The notes under the pieces are model-generated. The model saw only the letters and a list, made by a program, of their open reading frames with translations. It searched no databases and was not told the DNA's origin. From Clostridium ganghwense (GTDB lineage: Bacteria; Bacillota; Clostridia; Clostridiales; Clostridiaceae), in the NCBI RefSeq assembly GCF_026735165.1, contig NZ_JAPQES010000003.1, forward strand, positions 1 to 64,000: 64,000 nucleotides of DNA, given 5' to 3'. The position numbers and the translations under genes are program-made. Shown here one piece after another: positions 24,665 to 35,330 of the stretch (position 1 is the stretch's first letter; each line of letters starts with the position of its first letter).

Positions 24665-26047
24665 TTACTCACCTTCTTTTTCATCTAAATATTTATCTAA
24701 GTATTCATCTCTAATTCTCTTAAGCTCTGTTCTTGGAAGTATCTTAAGTAGTTTCCATCCCAAGTTTAATGTCTCTTCAATACTTCTATTTGTTTCAAAA
24801 CCTTGTGCTACATATTCTTTTTCAAAAGAATCAGCAAATTTTGCATAAGCTTTATCTGTATCTGATAATGCAGATTCTCCAAGGATTACTGCAAGCTCTT
24901 TTGCCTGTTTACCTTGTGCATAAGCTGAGAACAATTGGTTCATTGTATCTGCATGGTCTTCTCTAGTTTTTTCTTTACCAATACCCTTATCTTTAAGTCT
25001 TGAAAGTGATGGTAATACATCTATTGGAGGCATTATTCCTTTTTTATAAAGCTCTCTTGATAATATAATCTGTCCCTCTGTTATGTATCCTGTAAGGTCA
25101 GGAATCGGGTGAGTTTTATCATCTTCAGGCATTGTAAGGATTGGTATTTGTGTTATTGAACCTTCTTTTCCTTTTATTCTTCCTGCTCTTTCATATAAAG
25201 TAGAAAGGTCAGTATATAGATATCCTGGATATCCACGTCTACCTGGAACTTCTTTTCTAGCTGCTGAAACCTCACGAAGAGCTTCACAATAGTTTGTAAT
25301 ATCAGTCATTATTACAAGTACGTGCATTCCTCTTTCATAAGCTAAGTATTCAGCTGTAGTAAGTGCCATTCTAGGAGTTGCTATACGTTCAACAGCTGGA
25401 TCTGATGCAAGATTCATAAATAAAACCGTTCTATCGATCGCTCCAGTTCTTGTAAAGTCTTCTACGAAGAATTGAGCTTCTTCAAATGTAATACCAACAG
25501 CTGCAAAAACAACGGCAAATTTAGATTCTGATTTTAAAACTTTTGCCTGTCTCGCTATTTGTGCCGCAAGTTCAGCATGTGGAAGACCTGATCCTGAGAA
25601 CACTGGAAGTTTTTGTCCTCTAACTAAAGTATTAAGTCCATCTATTGCAGAAACACCTGTTTGAATAAACTCTGAAGGATAGTCTCTTGCAAAAGGATTT
25701 AAAGGTTCACCGTTAATATCAAGTTTTTTATCAGGAAGTATTTTTGGTCCCCCATCCTTTGGTCTTCCAAGTCCATCAAAGACCCTTCCAAGCATATCCT
25801 CTGAAACCCCTATTTCAAGAGGTCTTCCAAGGAATCTAGCCTTTGTTTCTTTTAAGTTGATACCAGAAGACCCTTCAAATAACTGAACTACAGCTTTATC
25901 TTGATTAATTTCAAGTACGTTTCCATGTCTTATTTCACCAGTTTGAAGTTCAATTTCAACAAGTTCTCCGTAATTTACACCTTTAACCCCATCAACTACC
26001 ATTAAAGGTCCAACAACTTCTGTAACTGTTTTATATTCTTTAAGCAT
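24665..26047 (-). CDS. atpB: V-type ATPase subunit B (non-catalytic)
   Basis: A 460-residue non-catalytic head subunit. The P-loop position is degenerate ([18 protein letters not shown]), as expected for [23 protein letters not shown] and [11 protein letters not shown] are family blocks. ATG 26047 overlaps the last codons of atpA by 8 bases and follows GAAGGTG. It alternates with A in the hexameric head and carries part of the nucleotide-binding interface. Confidence 0.96.
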   Translation of the reverse strand: MLKEYKTVTEVVGPLMVVDGVKGVNYGELVEIELQTGEIRHGNVLEINQDKAVVQLFEGSSGINLKETKARFLGRPLEIGVSEDMLGRVFDGLGRPKDGGPKILPDKKLDINGEPLNPFARDYPSEFIQTGVSAIDGLNTLVRGQKLPVFSGSGLPHAELAAQIARQAKVLKSESKFAVVFAAVGITFEEAQFFVEDFTRTGAIDRTVLFMNLASDPAVERIATPRMALTTAEYLAYERGMHVLVIMTDITNYCEALREVSAARKEVPGRRGYPGYLYTDLSTLYERAGRIKGKEGSITQIPILTMPEDDKTHPIPDLTGYITEGQIILSRELYKKGIMPPIDVLPSLSRLKDKGIGKEKTREDHADTMNQLFSAYAQGKQAKELAVILGESALSDTDKAYAKFADSFEKEYVAQGFETNRSIEETLNLGWKLLKILPRTELKRIRDEYLDKYLDEKEGE

Positions 26048-27815
26048 TTGCAACACCTTCTTCCGCTATCAGCTTATCCATTGCCTTGTTCAATTCTACT
26101 CTTATTTGTTCAATTTTTTCTAATTCAGTTTCTTGAATATATTTTGCTCTTGCTATTTTATCTCTCATTTCTTCCATATCTATAATTTTCTTTAAATAAA
26201 CTCCTGCTTTTAATGCACGTTCTGCTTCATCTCCAAAGGCAAGAACAAGCTTTAGCATTTTGTACTGTTTATCTAATGAAGCATAAGTATCAACATCATG
26301 GAAAGCATTTTGCATTAAATAATCTTCTCTTATAGATTTTGCAACTTCTAGTTTTAATCTATCTTTCTCAGAAAGAGCGTCGATACCAACAAGTCTAACT
26401 ATTTCTTGAAGATTTGCTTCCTCTTGAAGTAAAGTCATAGCTCTTGTTCTTAACTCAACCCATTCTTCTGAAACATTTTCATTCATCCATGCACCTATTT
26501 TTTCAAGATATAGAGAATACGAATTTAACCAGTTAATTGCTGGGAAATGTCTTCTATATGCAAGCTGTGCATCAAGTCCCCAGAACACCTTAACTATTCT
26601 TAAAGTTGCCTGTGTTACTGGTTCAGACAAATCTCCTCCTGGAGGTGATACTGCACCGATAGCTGTAAGTGCACCTTCTCTTCCATCTTCTCCAAGACAT
26701 ATAACCTTACCTGCTCTTTCATAGAAATCTGCAAGTCTTGATCCCAAATACGCTGGATAACCTTCATCACCAGGCATTTCTTCAAGTCTTCCTGACATTT
26801 CTCTAAGTGCTTCTGCCCAACGTGATGTTGAATCAGCCATAAGAGCTACTGAATATCCCATGTCTCTAAAATATTCTGCAATTGTTATACCAGTATATAT
26901 TGAGGCTTCACGAGCTGCAACTGGCATGTTTGAAGTATTGGCTATAAGTACTGTTCTCTTCATTAGAGTTTCACCAGTTTTAGGGTCTTTAAGTTCTGGG
27001 AACTCATTAAGAACGTCAGTCATCTCATTTCCACGTTCTCCACAACCTATATATACAACTATCTCTGCATCTCCCCATTTAGCAAGCTGATGCTGAACTA
27101 CTGTTTTACCACTTCCGAAAGGTCCTGGTACGCAAGCGGCACCACCCTTTGCAACTGGGAAAAATGTATCTACTATTCTTTGACCTGTAACCATTGGTGC
27201 AGCTGGATTTAATTTTTCAGCATATGGTCTACCACGTCTAACAGGCCATTTTTGCATTAAAGTAAGCTTTTTTATTCCATTTGCTGTTTCTACTTCTGCA
27301 ACAGTTTCTTCTACTGTATAGTCTCCTTCAGAAATTGATTTTATCTTTCCTTCTACTCCATAAGGTACTATTATTTTATGGTTTACAACAGTAGTTTCTT
27401 GTACGGTTCCTATAATGTATCCTGATTTCACTTCATCTCCCACATTAATTGTAGGTATAAAGTGCCATTTTTTTTCTCTGTTTAATGGTAATACTTCCAC
27501 ACCTTTTGTTAAAAAACTTCCTGCCTTTTCCATTATGGCATCTAGTGGTCTTTGAATTCCGTCAAACATTGATTCTATAAGTCCAGGACCAAGCTCTACA
27601 CTTAAAGGTTCTCCTGTTGTAACAACAGGGTCACCAGGTCCAAGACCTGAAGTTTCTTCGTATACTTGAATAGAAGCTTTATCGCCTCTCATTTCAATTA
27701 TTTCACCTATAAGACGCTTATTACCAACTTTAACAACGTCATAGATATTAGCTTCATCCATGCCTTCAGCTATAACCAAAGGTCCTGATACTTTGATAAT
27801 TCTTCCGCTCTTCAA
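26040..27815 (-). CDS. atpA: V-type ATPase subunit A (catalytic)
   Basis: The 591-residue catalytic subunit. Walker A is [15 protein letters not shown] near 230-245; the catalytic Glu lies in [33 protein letters not shown] is the family signature. The non-homologous insert typical of A subunits lies between about 110 and 180. The start is TTG 27815 after GGTAGGTAGG, with no better ATG nearby. It hydrolyses ATP to drive ion pumping, or makes ATP in reverse. Confidence 0.97.
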   Translation of the reverse strand: MKSGRIIKVSGPLVIAEGMDEANIYDVVKVGNKRLIGEIIEMRGDKASIQVYEETSGLGPGDPVVTTGEPLSVELGPGLIESMFDGIQRPLDAIMEKAGSFLTKGVEVLPLNREKKWHFIPTINVGDEVKSGYIIGTVQETTVVNHKIIVPYGVEGKIKSISEGDYTVEETVAEVETANGIKKLTLMQKWPVRRGRPYAEKLNPAAPMVTGQRIVDTFFPVAKGGAACVPGPFGSGKTVVQHQLAKWGDAEIVVYIGCGERGNEMTDVLNEFPELKDPKTGETLMKRTVLIANTSNMPVAAREASIYTGITIAEYFRDMGYSVALMADSTSRWAEALREMSGRLEEMPGDEGYPAYLGSRLADFYERAGKVICLGEDGREGALTAIGAVSPPGGDLSEPVTQATLRIVKVFWGLDAQLAYRRHFPAINWLNSYSLYLEKIGAWMNENVSEEWVELRTRAMTLLQEEANLQEIVRLVGIDALSEKDRLKLEVAKSIREDYLMQNAFHDVDTYASLDKQYKMLKLVLAFGDEAERALKAGVYLKKIIDMEEMRDKIARAKYIQETELEKIEQIRVELNKAMDKLIAEEGVANA

Positions 27816-27833
27816 GTTACCTACCTACCTTCC

Positions 27834-28142
27834 TTATAAAATATTAACTCCTACAGCTTTTTCTACATTGTCTCTTATTCTCTGCATACCAATATTAAGC
27901 GAACCTTGATTACTTGGAATCAATATAACAGCTGGAAGTGTTTGTCTATTATATCGTTCAATTGTTTCTTCAATATCTTTAGCAACTTGCTCAGTAACAA
28001 ATATAACTGCATATTTATCCATAGCCATTCTATCAATAGTTTTTTGGGCTTCTTCTGCTTCCACAACTGGATATACATCAATGCCAATTGCTTTAAATGC
28101 AAGAATTGAATCTTTATCCCCAACAACACCTATCTTATACAT
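27834..28142 (-). CDS. atpF: V-type ATPase subunit F (NtpG)
   Basis: The 102-residue rotor regulator that binds subunit D. The N-terminus [20 protein letters not shown] and the [12 protein letters not shown] segment are diagnostic. ATG 28142 overlaps the end of atpC by 8 bases; GTG 28151, nearer a GAAAGG site, is an alternative start. The gene corresponds to ntpG in the Enterococcus hirae naming, where ntpF is a different (stalk) gene. Confidence 0.92.
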   Translation of the reverse strand: MYKIGVVGDKDSILAFKAIGIDVYPVVEAEEAQKTIDRMAMDKYAVIFVTEQVAKDIEETIERYNRQTLPAVILIPSNQGSLNIGMQRIRDNVEKAVGVNIL

Positions 28143-29136
28143 AAATATCACGCAGCCTTTCTCTTATAACATCTCCAGCAATATTGTTAAGCTTTCCAAC
28201 CATTATAATCCTAACAATTTTTATTTCATTTTCTTTAGCGAAGATATAGGCAAGTAACGGTTCTATTCCAAAACTAATATATTTTGAATCTTTTATAAAA
28301 TTCATTATGAAATTGTCAGAAAGTTTTTCTAGCACATTAAATTTGCCTGTTTGTATGTATTCCTCCATTCCTAATCTCATAATTTCATTATAATCAGTAT
28401 ACTGTAAGCTGCTTACAATATTTTCATTAGATCCATTTAACATATCAAGTAAAGTTTCTCTTTCCAGTTTACCGCCTTCTATTAAGACACTGTCTAAAAA
28501 CTTTCTAGATTTTTTTTGTTTTTTTACTCTAAGTAAAGTTTTTAGATTTATTAAATCAATATTCATTTTTAAAAATTCTAATAAGTATGGCTCACCTAAA
28601 ACTTCAGCTCTAAAAAGCATATCTTTATACATATATTCATCTAAGATTATATCTATCTGTTGAGGATCTTTATGTTCCCCAAAACTTGTTTCTGATTTTT
28701 GTATTGCTTCCTTCATTATAGGAGTCAACTCCCTATAATCCTCCATTGAAATATACATTTTCATGTCATCAACAGCCACTGTTCCTACTGGAATTAGAAG
28801 ATAACTTAAATCTTTATTTAAAGCCTTTCCCTTCAAAAGTACTTTGATATTATGATAATCATATCTTATACTCATAGTATCTATTAAATTTTCATCAGGA
28901 GATACTTCATACATAAATGAGTATACTCTTTTAAGTTCTTCACTTAACACTATTTCATAATCTTCTGGTCTTTTCACATTAGTCATTAATGTGCCATATT
29001 CAGTTTCTTGAAGTATTTTAAAGGTTTCTTCTGCAGAATTCCCATCTATCATTCTTTCTATCTTGGCTTTGTCAAGGAGCTTATTTTCTAACGCTCTGAT
29101 TCTTGGTACAGCCTGAACATACTTTATGTTACTCAT
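28135..29136 (-). CDS. atpC: V-type ATPase subunit C (d-type rotor adaptor)
   Basis: A 333-residue funnel-shaped subunit that joins the central stalk to the c-ring. The N-terminal [17 protein letters not shown] and C-terminal [20 protein letters not shown] blocks are typical. Mostly helical, cytoplasmic. It starts 14 bases after atpE with an AGGAGG-type site and overlaps atpF at its end. Confidence 0.93.
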   Translation of the reverse strand: MSNIKYVQAVPRIRALENKLLDKAKIERMIDGNSAEETFKILQETEYGTLMTNVKRPEDYEIVLSEELKRVYSFMYEVSPDENLIDTMSIRYDYHNIKVLLKGKALNKDLSYLLIPVGTVAVDDMKMYISMEDYRELTPIMKEAIQKSETSFGEHKDPQQIDIILDEYMYKDMLFRAEVLGEPYLLEFLKMNIDLINLKTLLRVKKQKKSRKFLDSVLIEGGKLERETLLDMLNGSNENIVSSLQYTDYNEIMRLGMEEYIQTGKFNVLEKLSDNFIMNFIKDSKYISFGIEPLLAYIFAKENEIKIVRIIMVGKLNNIAGDVIRERLRDIYV

Positions 29137-29150
29137 TAAGCCATCCTCCT

Positions 29151-29747
29151 TTAGTTAAACAATGCACTTATAACTTCGGCCTCAAGCTCATCTCTTAAAG
29201 ACATAATCAAAGCTTCAAAAGTATTATTTATTTCAATACCATTCTTAGCTAAGATATAACCACCTTTTATATCTCTTTTTTCAGAACTTAATTTTAATTC
29301 TCCTTTTTTACCTTCAGCTATTAATGCCTTATTTAATTCTTTTATAAATTCAGGAGTTACTGCATTATTATTTTCTCCAACTATTATTTTCTCATCGCCA
29401 TCTATATCTAGTGATAAAATACTCTCCATCATAAACTTCAAAAGCTTTTCCTTAGAAATTTTATTTAATTTTTCTAGTGCTATATTAAAAGTGTTATCTA
29501 AAACTTCTCCCTTTGCACTTAATTTCATATTTCTAACTTGTAGATGAGCATTAGATATAATTCTTTCTGCTCTAGTTTTCGCCTCAGATTCAGCTTTTGA
29601 AACCATTATTTTTTTCTCTGCTTCACCTTCTGCTATTTTTTTATTTATTAAACTTTTTTCTGTATTTTTAGCTTCTTCAATAAGTCCCTTAGCAGTATTA
29701 TTTGCATCTTCTATTATTTTCGATGTCAAATTATTGATACTAGACAT
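29151..29747 (-). CDS. atpE: V-type ATPase subunit E (peripheral stalk)
   Basis: A 198-residue stator protein. The N-terminal half is an Ala/Glu/Lys-rich coiled coil (SKIIEDANNTAKGLIEEAKN onward) and the C-terminal half is globular (GGYILAKNGIEINNTFEALI). I chose ATG 29747 (MSSINNLTSK), the usual start in relatives; GTG 29759 has a similar ribosome site. It pairs with the small coiled-coil protein encoded first in the operon. Confidence 0.92.
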   Translation of the reverse strand: MSSINNLTSKIIEDANNTAKGLIEEAKNTEKSLINKKIAEGEAEKKIMVSKAESEAKTRAERIISNAHLQVRNMKLSAKGEVLDNTFNIALEKLNKISKEKLLKFMMESILSLDIDGDEKIIVGENNNAVTPEFIKELNKALIAEGKKGELKLSSEKRDIKGGYILAKNGIEINNTFEALIMSLRDELEAEVISALFN

Positions 29748-29769
29748 GCCTATCCACATCCTAACCTTT

Positions 29770-30261
<492 letters not shown>

Positions 30262-30291
30262 TTACGATTCCTCCTATAATTTAGTTATTAT

Positions 30292-30340
30292 TTTAAATAT
30301 TTTAAATATTGAAAGTATAAAAATATTTAAAATATTTAAA
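30292..30340 (-). repeat. 19-bp perfect AT-only hairpin between atpI and atpK
   Basis: The arm TTTAAATATTTTAAATATT (30292-30310) is exactly inverted at 30322-30340, with an 11-nt loop. It lies in the only wide gap in the operon, just before the ring-subunit gene. It might shape mRNA processing or stability. No T-run suited to termination is seen on the minus strand. Confidence 0.8.
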
Positions 30341-30380
30341 GTAGTATTTTATAATTATAAAAATTATATTTTATTTATTA

Positions 30381-32339
30381 TTAATTAACATTTACTTTTT
30401 TATTTGTAATATTCACAAATTTATTTGTAGACTTGAATGGAGTAAATTTTTTTCCTCCGCCCTCATAGAACTTATTAAAAAACTCTAAGTACTGTAATCT
30501 ACTTGTATGCACATAAGAACCTAATGCATTAATTCCTAAGTTAAATAAGTGCCCAACCAAGAATATAATTATTCCTGCTATAATTCTTGGAATTCCTGCC
30601 GGTATTAAGTTTATCATAAGGTTAAATGCATTGGCTATAAATCCTGTTGCAAGTCCTAACGCTAAAAGTCTTGAATAAGATACTATATCTCCTATATATC
30701 CAGTAATCCCATATAAGCCATAAATTCCTCCGCCTATTTTACCACCAATTGTTTCAGCATCTCTTCCCTGTGTTAAAACCAATCCAACAAAACCAATTAT
30801 CATTACTATCTTACCTGCTGGTAGTCCTTTATAAATCATAAAAATTCCTGCTAATGACACATACCAAAGTCCTACATCAAAAACTGCATCAAGATATTTC
30901 TTATCTCTTATCAACACATAAGCCTTCATTCCAAGTCCTATTAAGATATGAATAACACCCAATACTATAGCAAGACTAAATATCTTCATTATGTCACTAG
31001 ATGGATTCAATAGACGTGGTGCAGGTGTTCCTAAAAATTTTTCTGGAGCATCCCCAAACCATCCTCCGTATATAGCACCCCAAACAGTTGTTGATATTCC
31101 TAGGTATAAAAATAACTTCATAAAGTTTTTTGTACCCTTTTGTAATTTAAAGAACTTTAATGCTAACGCTGTTCCAACTACCATAACTATTCCATATCCC
31201 GCATCGGATAACATCATGCCGAAAAATATAAAATAGAATACAGACATTATAGGAGTTGGATCTACCTCTTTATAATTTGGTAGAGAATACATTTCTGTTA
31301 TGCTTTCAAAAGGCTCTACAAATCCATTATTTTTTAATAATATTGGTACTTTATCCCCTTCTTTAGCTTCTTCAAATTCTAAATAGTAATTTTCTTTAAC
31401 TACTTCCTTAATAGTTTCTTCAAATTCTTCATTTGATAATGTAGTATTCCATCCTTGAATTGCTATTATATTGTTTGTCCTTATAAAGTTCGAACTCGCC
31501 TTAGCTCTATCTAGTTTATTAGAATAATACTCATAAACTAGTTGGAGTTTTTCTTGATAGTCATTTAGATTCTTAAGACTTTTTTCAATTTTCTCTTTTT
31601 CATTCTCTATCTGTTTAATTCTATTTTTATAACTTTTAATTATGTTGTCAGGACTTTCATCATAATTAAAACTTACTTTAGTGAATCCATATTTCTTAAG
31701 TATTTCAATACCCTTATCATGTAATTTTTTAATTACTATTGCTAAAAGATATACTTCATCTTTACCCTCATTTATAAATTCTAAATATGAATAATCTAAT
31801 TCCTTTTCAAATTCTTCGGTAAAAGAATCTTTTAAATTAGTTGGTATAGTACCTAGAAAACACGAAGTATATTTTAGATTTTTTACTTGATCAAGAGAAC
31901 AATCAAAATTACTCCAAGGTAATAAAGTTTCTATTTCAGCTTCAATTTTTGTTCTCTCATTGCTAAAAGAATTTTGTTTTTCCTCTTTTTCTTTTAACTC
32001 TTCATAAATTGATATCCAATTTATATTCTTAACTTGTTGCTCTAATTCATCAAAGCTAATAATTTTTTTGCCTTTTTTAAGTGCTTCAATTCCACTCTCT
32101 TTCTCCATATAAGGTTTTAAAAAATCTAAACAAAATTTTATTTTGGACAATTCATTCTCACTTTGCAGAATCTCCTTATCCCTTGTAGCACTTTTTAGAA
32201 AGCTTAGCTCTTCATTTTCCAGCCTAGGTTGAAGGTCAACAAATTGTACTCCTTCAAATTTCTGTAGATTCTCGAGTAAGACTTCCTTTTCATTTTCAAA
32301 GGCAAATAATGTGAATTTATTCATTTTAACTATTGCCAT
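30381..32339 (-). CDS. atpI: V-type ATPase subunit I (a-type membrane stator)
   Basis: A 652-residue protein. The N-terminal half (about 1-350) is cytoplasmic with long coiled coils. The C-terminal half has about seven or eight membrane helices, including YFIFFGMMLSDAGYGIVM and SYSRLLALGLATGFIANAFN, where the conserved Arg faces the rotor ring. It provides the ion half-channels. It overlaps the upstream coiled-coil gene by 14 bases. Confidence 0.95.
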   Translation of the reverse strand: MAIVKMNKFTLFAFENEKEVLLENLQKFEGVQFVDLQPRLENEELSFLKSATRDKEILQSENELSKIKFCLDFLKPYMEKESGIEALKKGKKIISFDELEQQVKNINWISIYEELKEKEEKQNSFSNERTKIEAEIETLLPWSNFDCSLDQVKNLKYTSCFLGTIPTNLKDSFTEEFEKELDYSYLEFINEGKDEVYLLAIVIKKLHDKGIEILKKYGFTKVSFNYDESPDNIIKSYKNRIKQIENEKEKIEKSLKNLNDYQEKLQLVYEYYSNKLDRAKASSNFIRTNNIIAIQGWNTTLSNEEFEETIKEVVKENYYLEFEEAKEGDKVPILLKNNGFVEPFESITEMYSLPNYKEVDPTPIMSVFYFIFFGMMLSDAGYGIVMVVGTALALKFFKLQKGTKNFMKLFLYLGISTTVWGAIYGGWFGDAPEKFLGTPAPRLLNPSSDIMKIFSLAIVLGVIHILIGLGMKAYVLIRDKKYLDAVFDVGLWYVSLAGIFMIYKGLPAGKIVMIIGFVGLVLTQGRDAETIGGKIGGGIYGLYGITGYIGDIVSYSRLLALGLATGFIANAFNLMINLIPAGIPRIIAGIIIFLVGHLFNLGINALGSYVHTSRLQYLEFFNKFYEGGGKKFTPFKSTNKFVNITNKKVNVN

Positions 32340-32652
32340 TTATATTCACTATCCTCTCAATTACTAAATTCACTGCCTTATTAAGTCTTTCCTTAGAAAT
32401 GTTCCTAATACTTTCTGTTTCTTTTTTGCCTTCTTCTAGTATGGGTGTTGCTTTCTTTTTTGAGTCTTCTACAGCTGTGTCAATAACTTTTTTTGATTCT
32501 AATTTAGCCTCAGATAAAACTCTTTTATATTCATTTAAAGCTTTAATCTCTGCATCCTTAGTAATCTTATTACTTTCATTTTGAGCGTTTTTAACAATTT
32601 CAAATGCCTTTTCTTCTGTAGACTTAATTTCTTTAATTGCTTCTATGGCCAA
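32326..32652 (-). CDS. V-type ATPase peripheral-stalk coiled-coil subunit (G/H type, NtpF-like)
   Basis: A 108-residue, almost wholly coiled-coil protein rich in Ala, Glu, Lys and Ser (TEEKAFEIVKNAQNESNKI). It is the partner of subunit E in the peripheral stalk. It heads the operon, exactly where ntpF lies in Enterococcus. The start is TTG 32652 after AGGTGGTGATA; no in-frame ATG precedes it within the clean frame. Named G or H in other systems. Confidence 0.88.
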   Translation of the reverse strand: MAIEAIKEIKSTEEKAFEIVKNAQNESNKITKDAEIKALNEYKRVLSEAKLESKKVIDTAVEDSKKKATPILEEGKKETESIRNISKERLNKAVNLVIERIVNINGNS

Positions 32653-32715
32653 GATATCACCACCTTTTAAATAGTTTGTAATTTAAACTAACTTGATAAA
32701 TTATAAAAACTAATA

Positions 32716-32778
32716 CTTAATATAGTATTAGCAACACTTAATGTAGTATCACTAATACTTAATATAGTATTTATAACA
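32716..32778. repeat. Three 21-bp tandem repeats upstream of the V-ATPase operon
   Basis: CTTAATRTAGTAT recurs at 32716, 32737 and 32758, an exact 21-base period, which is two helical turns, so all three face the same side. The remaining eight bases vary. It sits 64-126 bases before the operon's first codon, in the likely promoter region. A regulator binding array is the simplest explanation, but none is known to me. Confidence 0.75.
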
Positions 32779-32940
32779 CCTTAGCTATAACTTATTATAA
32801 TACTGTTATATAACAAATTTCAATATTTAAAATTGTTATATTTCAAAAAATTAAATAATTTTTCGATAATTATCACCATTTTCCTAGCAAATACACCTTT
32901 TATTACTATTTTTTAATTTTTGAAAAATTTATTATCATTT

Positions 32941-34674
32941 TTAGTGTATTATATCAGTTACATTCTGTATATTCTTGTAATCTTTTTCATCATACGCCAA
33001 ATATATATTTTTTTTCAAAACTTCATTTGTTTCTATAAAGTGTATCACATTGATATTAAACTTTTCAACATGGAACTTATTTTTTTCAAAGTTAAAATGG
33101 CTATCCATCACCTTGGTCTTAATCTCTTTATTTTCTTTTTTATCAGTTTCACCTCTTAAAAACTCTGGTATTCCCCTTTTTTTATTAAACATAAGATAAT
33201 CATATTTAACAATTTCTTTTAATATTAAATTACTCTCCTTTAGCTTTTCACAATTAAACTCTAGAAATACCTTGTAATAATCTACTGCTGATATATTTCT
33301 TTGGAAATATCCTTTTTCCTCAAAGAAACGTCCTAAACTATAATAGAACTCAAAAGGATTACTAAATTTCAACATAAAATATTTTAAAATTGTATTGAAC
33401 TTTTGTGAATTATAATATTTATCCACTACAGCTTCAACTTTCTTTAATTTTAATAGTTCATCATAACTTATATGATTAGTCTCAAGTATCTCATAAGGTG
33501 GATATGGTGAATATTTCATACCCCATTTATCCGCTTCTATCCTCATAGGTGAACCTTTTAAAAGTTTTAAAAATCCTAATTGCAGCTCTTCTGGCTCCAT
33601 AAGATACACATCATTAAAAGATCTTCTAAAAGACTCAAAATCTTCTCCTGGCAATCCTGCTATAAGATCTAAATGTTGACTTATATTTTTTAAATTCTTT
33701 ACTTCTTCCACCTTTTCTCTAATATTTTTAAAGTTTACATGTCTATTTATGTTTTTTAATACATTATTATTTGTAGTTTGAACACCTACCTCAAATTGAA
33801 TTCTGCCTTTAGGCGCCTTACTTAAAACTTTCAATTCATTTTCTGTTAAAAGATCAGCAGAAATTTCAAAGTGAAATTTTGTTTCTGTGTCTTGTTCAAT
33901 TAAAAATTTCCAAATACTCACAGCAAAATTTTCATTACAATTAAAAGTTCTATCTACAAATTTAACAAGCCTTACTTTCTTATCTATTAAAAATTTCAAT
34001 TCTGACTTAACTTTTTCAATATCTCTAAGTCTAACCTTTCTATCTACAGAAGAAAGACAATATTTACATCCAAATGGGCATCCTCTTGATGCTTCGTAAT
34101 ATACTATTTTATTACTTAAATCATCCTCTTCAGTATATGGAAAAATAACATCATCTATATACATGTTATTTCTATTTCCTCCATAATAAACTTCTCCATC
34201 TATTTTGTAATACAAACCTCTAATATGATCTAACTCTAATACTTTCTCATTTTCCTTTATGTTTTTACTTTCTTGTTCAAGTTTATGCTTATATGATTTC
34301 CATAAAATCAATTCTCTATAAGTATTTTCTCCTTCTCCTTGTATTAAATATTCTCCCACATTATTTTCTAAAAATTCTTCTCCATTAAAACTTACTTCTG
34401 GCCCACCATAAATTATTTCGATATCATTGTTAATAATTTTTATAAGATTAGCTAAAGCTTTAACAAACTCAATATTCCATATGTAACATGAAAAAGCTAT
34501 CATATCTGGATTTTCTTTTATAATTTCTTCAACTATTCTTTCTACTCTATCATTTATAGAAAACTCTCTTATATTACATTCATACTCTAAATCTTCAGTG
34601 TAAGCTTTTAAATATCTTACCGCTAAATTTGAATGTATAAATTTTGAATTAACTGCTACCAAAGTCACTTTCAT
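32941..34674 (-). CDS. B12-binding-domain radical SAM protein (DUF4080 type)
   Basis: A 577-residue enzyme with a cobalamin-binding N-terminal fold (residues about 1-130: NSKFIHSNLAVRYL, then IIYGGPEVSFNGEE), the radical SAM core beginning with SRGCPFGCKYCLSS (CxxxCxxC) near 195, and the C-terminal DUF4080-like region. There is no DxHxxG base-off cobalamin motif, so B12 may not be bound. The substrate is unknown; many relatives are of unassigned function. Its first codons overlap the methyltransferase-like gene by 26 bases, so the two form one unit. Confidence 0.87.
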   Translation of the reverse strand: MKVTLVAVNSKFIHSNLAVRYLKAYTEDLEYECNIREFSINDRVERIVEEIIKENPDMIAFSCYIWNIEFVKALANLIKIINNDIEIIYGGPEVSFNGEEFLENNVGEYLIQGEGENTYRELILWKSYKHKLEQESKNIKENEKVLELDHIRGLYYKIDGEVYYGGNRNNMYIDDVIFPYTEEDDLSNKIVYYEASRGCPFGCKYCLSSVDRKVRLRDIEKVKSELKFLIDKKVRLVKFVDRTFNCNENFAVSIWKFLIEQDTETKFHFEISADLLTENELKVLSKAPKGRIQFEVGVQTTNNNVLKNINRHVNFKNIREKVEEVKNLKNISQHLDLIAGLPGEDFESFRRSFNDVYLMEPEELQLGFLKLLKGSPMRIEADKWGMKYSPYPPYEILETNHISYDELLKLKKVEAVVDKYYNSQKFNTILKYFMLKFSNPFEFYYSLGRFFEEKGYFQRNISAVDYYKVFLEFNCEKLKESNLILKEIVKYDYLMFNKKRGIPEFLRGETDKKENKEIKTKVMDSHFNFEKNKFHVEKFNINVIHFIETNEVLKKNIYLAYDEKDYKNIQNVTDIIH

Positions 34675-35185
34675 TTTCTCTTCTCCTTTTCTTCTGTGCT
34701 TTTATGCAATATATATTATTTAAACTTTTAGAATATATTATATCAAAATATATTCTAAAAAGTTCTAAAGTACTTTTTTGCGATGTCTCCTTAAAAATAT
34801 TATAATCTTTTATATATAACTCTTTAATTTTTCTATGAGGCATTAAAACTTTTATTTTATTATCAAAGATTTTCCCATAGCTTTTCTCTATATCCCAAAT
34901 ATATATATAACCATCTACCTTTAAATATTTATTGATTTCTTCTAATAAAGCTTTCCTTCTTATTTTAAACATTATACTACTAAAAGATAAAAACATCACG
35001 CAACTATCATAACAACTTTCCTCAACATTGCTGATGCTATCATTTCCATTTATATATTCTATCTTGAAATCTTTATTATTTAATTTATATATATTATAAA
35101 CTATACCATGATTATAAAATCCTATATCTAGTATATTGCCTGAAAATCTTTCATTTTGAAGATTAATTAGAATTTCTTCTCTCAT
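34649..35185 (-). CDS. Class I SAM methyltransferase-like protein (degenerate?)
   Basis: A 178-residue protein with a Rossmann methyltransferase outline: GNILDIGFYNHGIVYNIYKL resembles motif I, and FLSFSSIMFKIRRKALLEEI with NKYLKVDGYIYIWDIE resembles motifs IV-V. The glycine loop is short (DIGFYNHG), so SAM binding is uncertain. The C-terminus is strongly basic (KAQKKRRREN). It is translationally coupled to the radical SAM gene. It may be a partner or a degenerate paralogue. ATG 35185 is preceded by AAAGGGGGG. Confidence 0.6.
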   Translation of the reverse strand: MREEILINLQNERFSGNILDIGFYNHGIVYNIYKLNNKDFKIEYINGNDSISNVEESCYDSCVMFLSFSSIMFKIRRKALLEEINKYLKVDGYIYIWDIEKSYGKIFDNKIKVLMPHRKIKELYIKDYNIFKETSQKSTLELFRIYFDIIYSKSLNNIYCIKAQKKRRRENESDFGSS

Positions 35186-35249
35186 ATTTCTGCCCCCCTT
35201 TTCGTAATGATCTTAAACTATAATATTTAAAATACTTTATATAAATTTC

Positions 35250-35297
35250 TACATAAAAAAAATATTCCCTCCATTATATGGAAGAAATATTTTTTTC
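35250..35297 (-). terminator. Terminator of the phospholipase-like gene
   Basis: Inverted repeat AAATATT-CC-TCCA / TGGA-GAAATATTT (about 35262-35292), with a minus-strand tail of TTTTTTTTATG. Confidence 0.8.
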
Positions 35298-35330
35298 CTA
35301 CATAAACTTATATATTTTCTTATATTAAAT

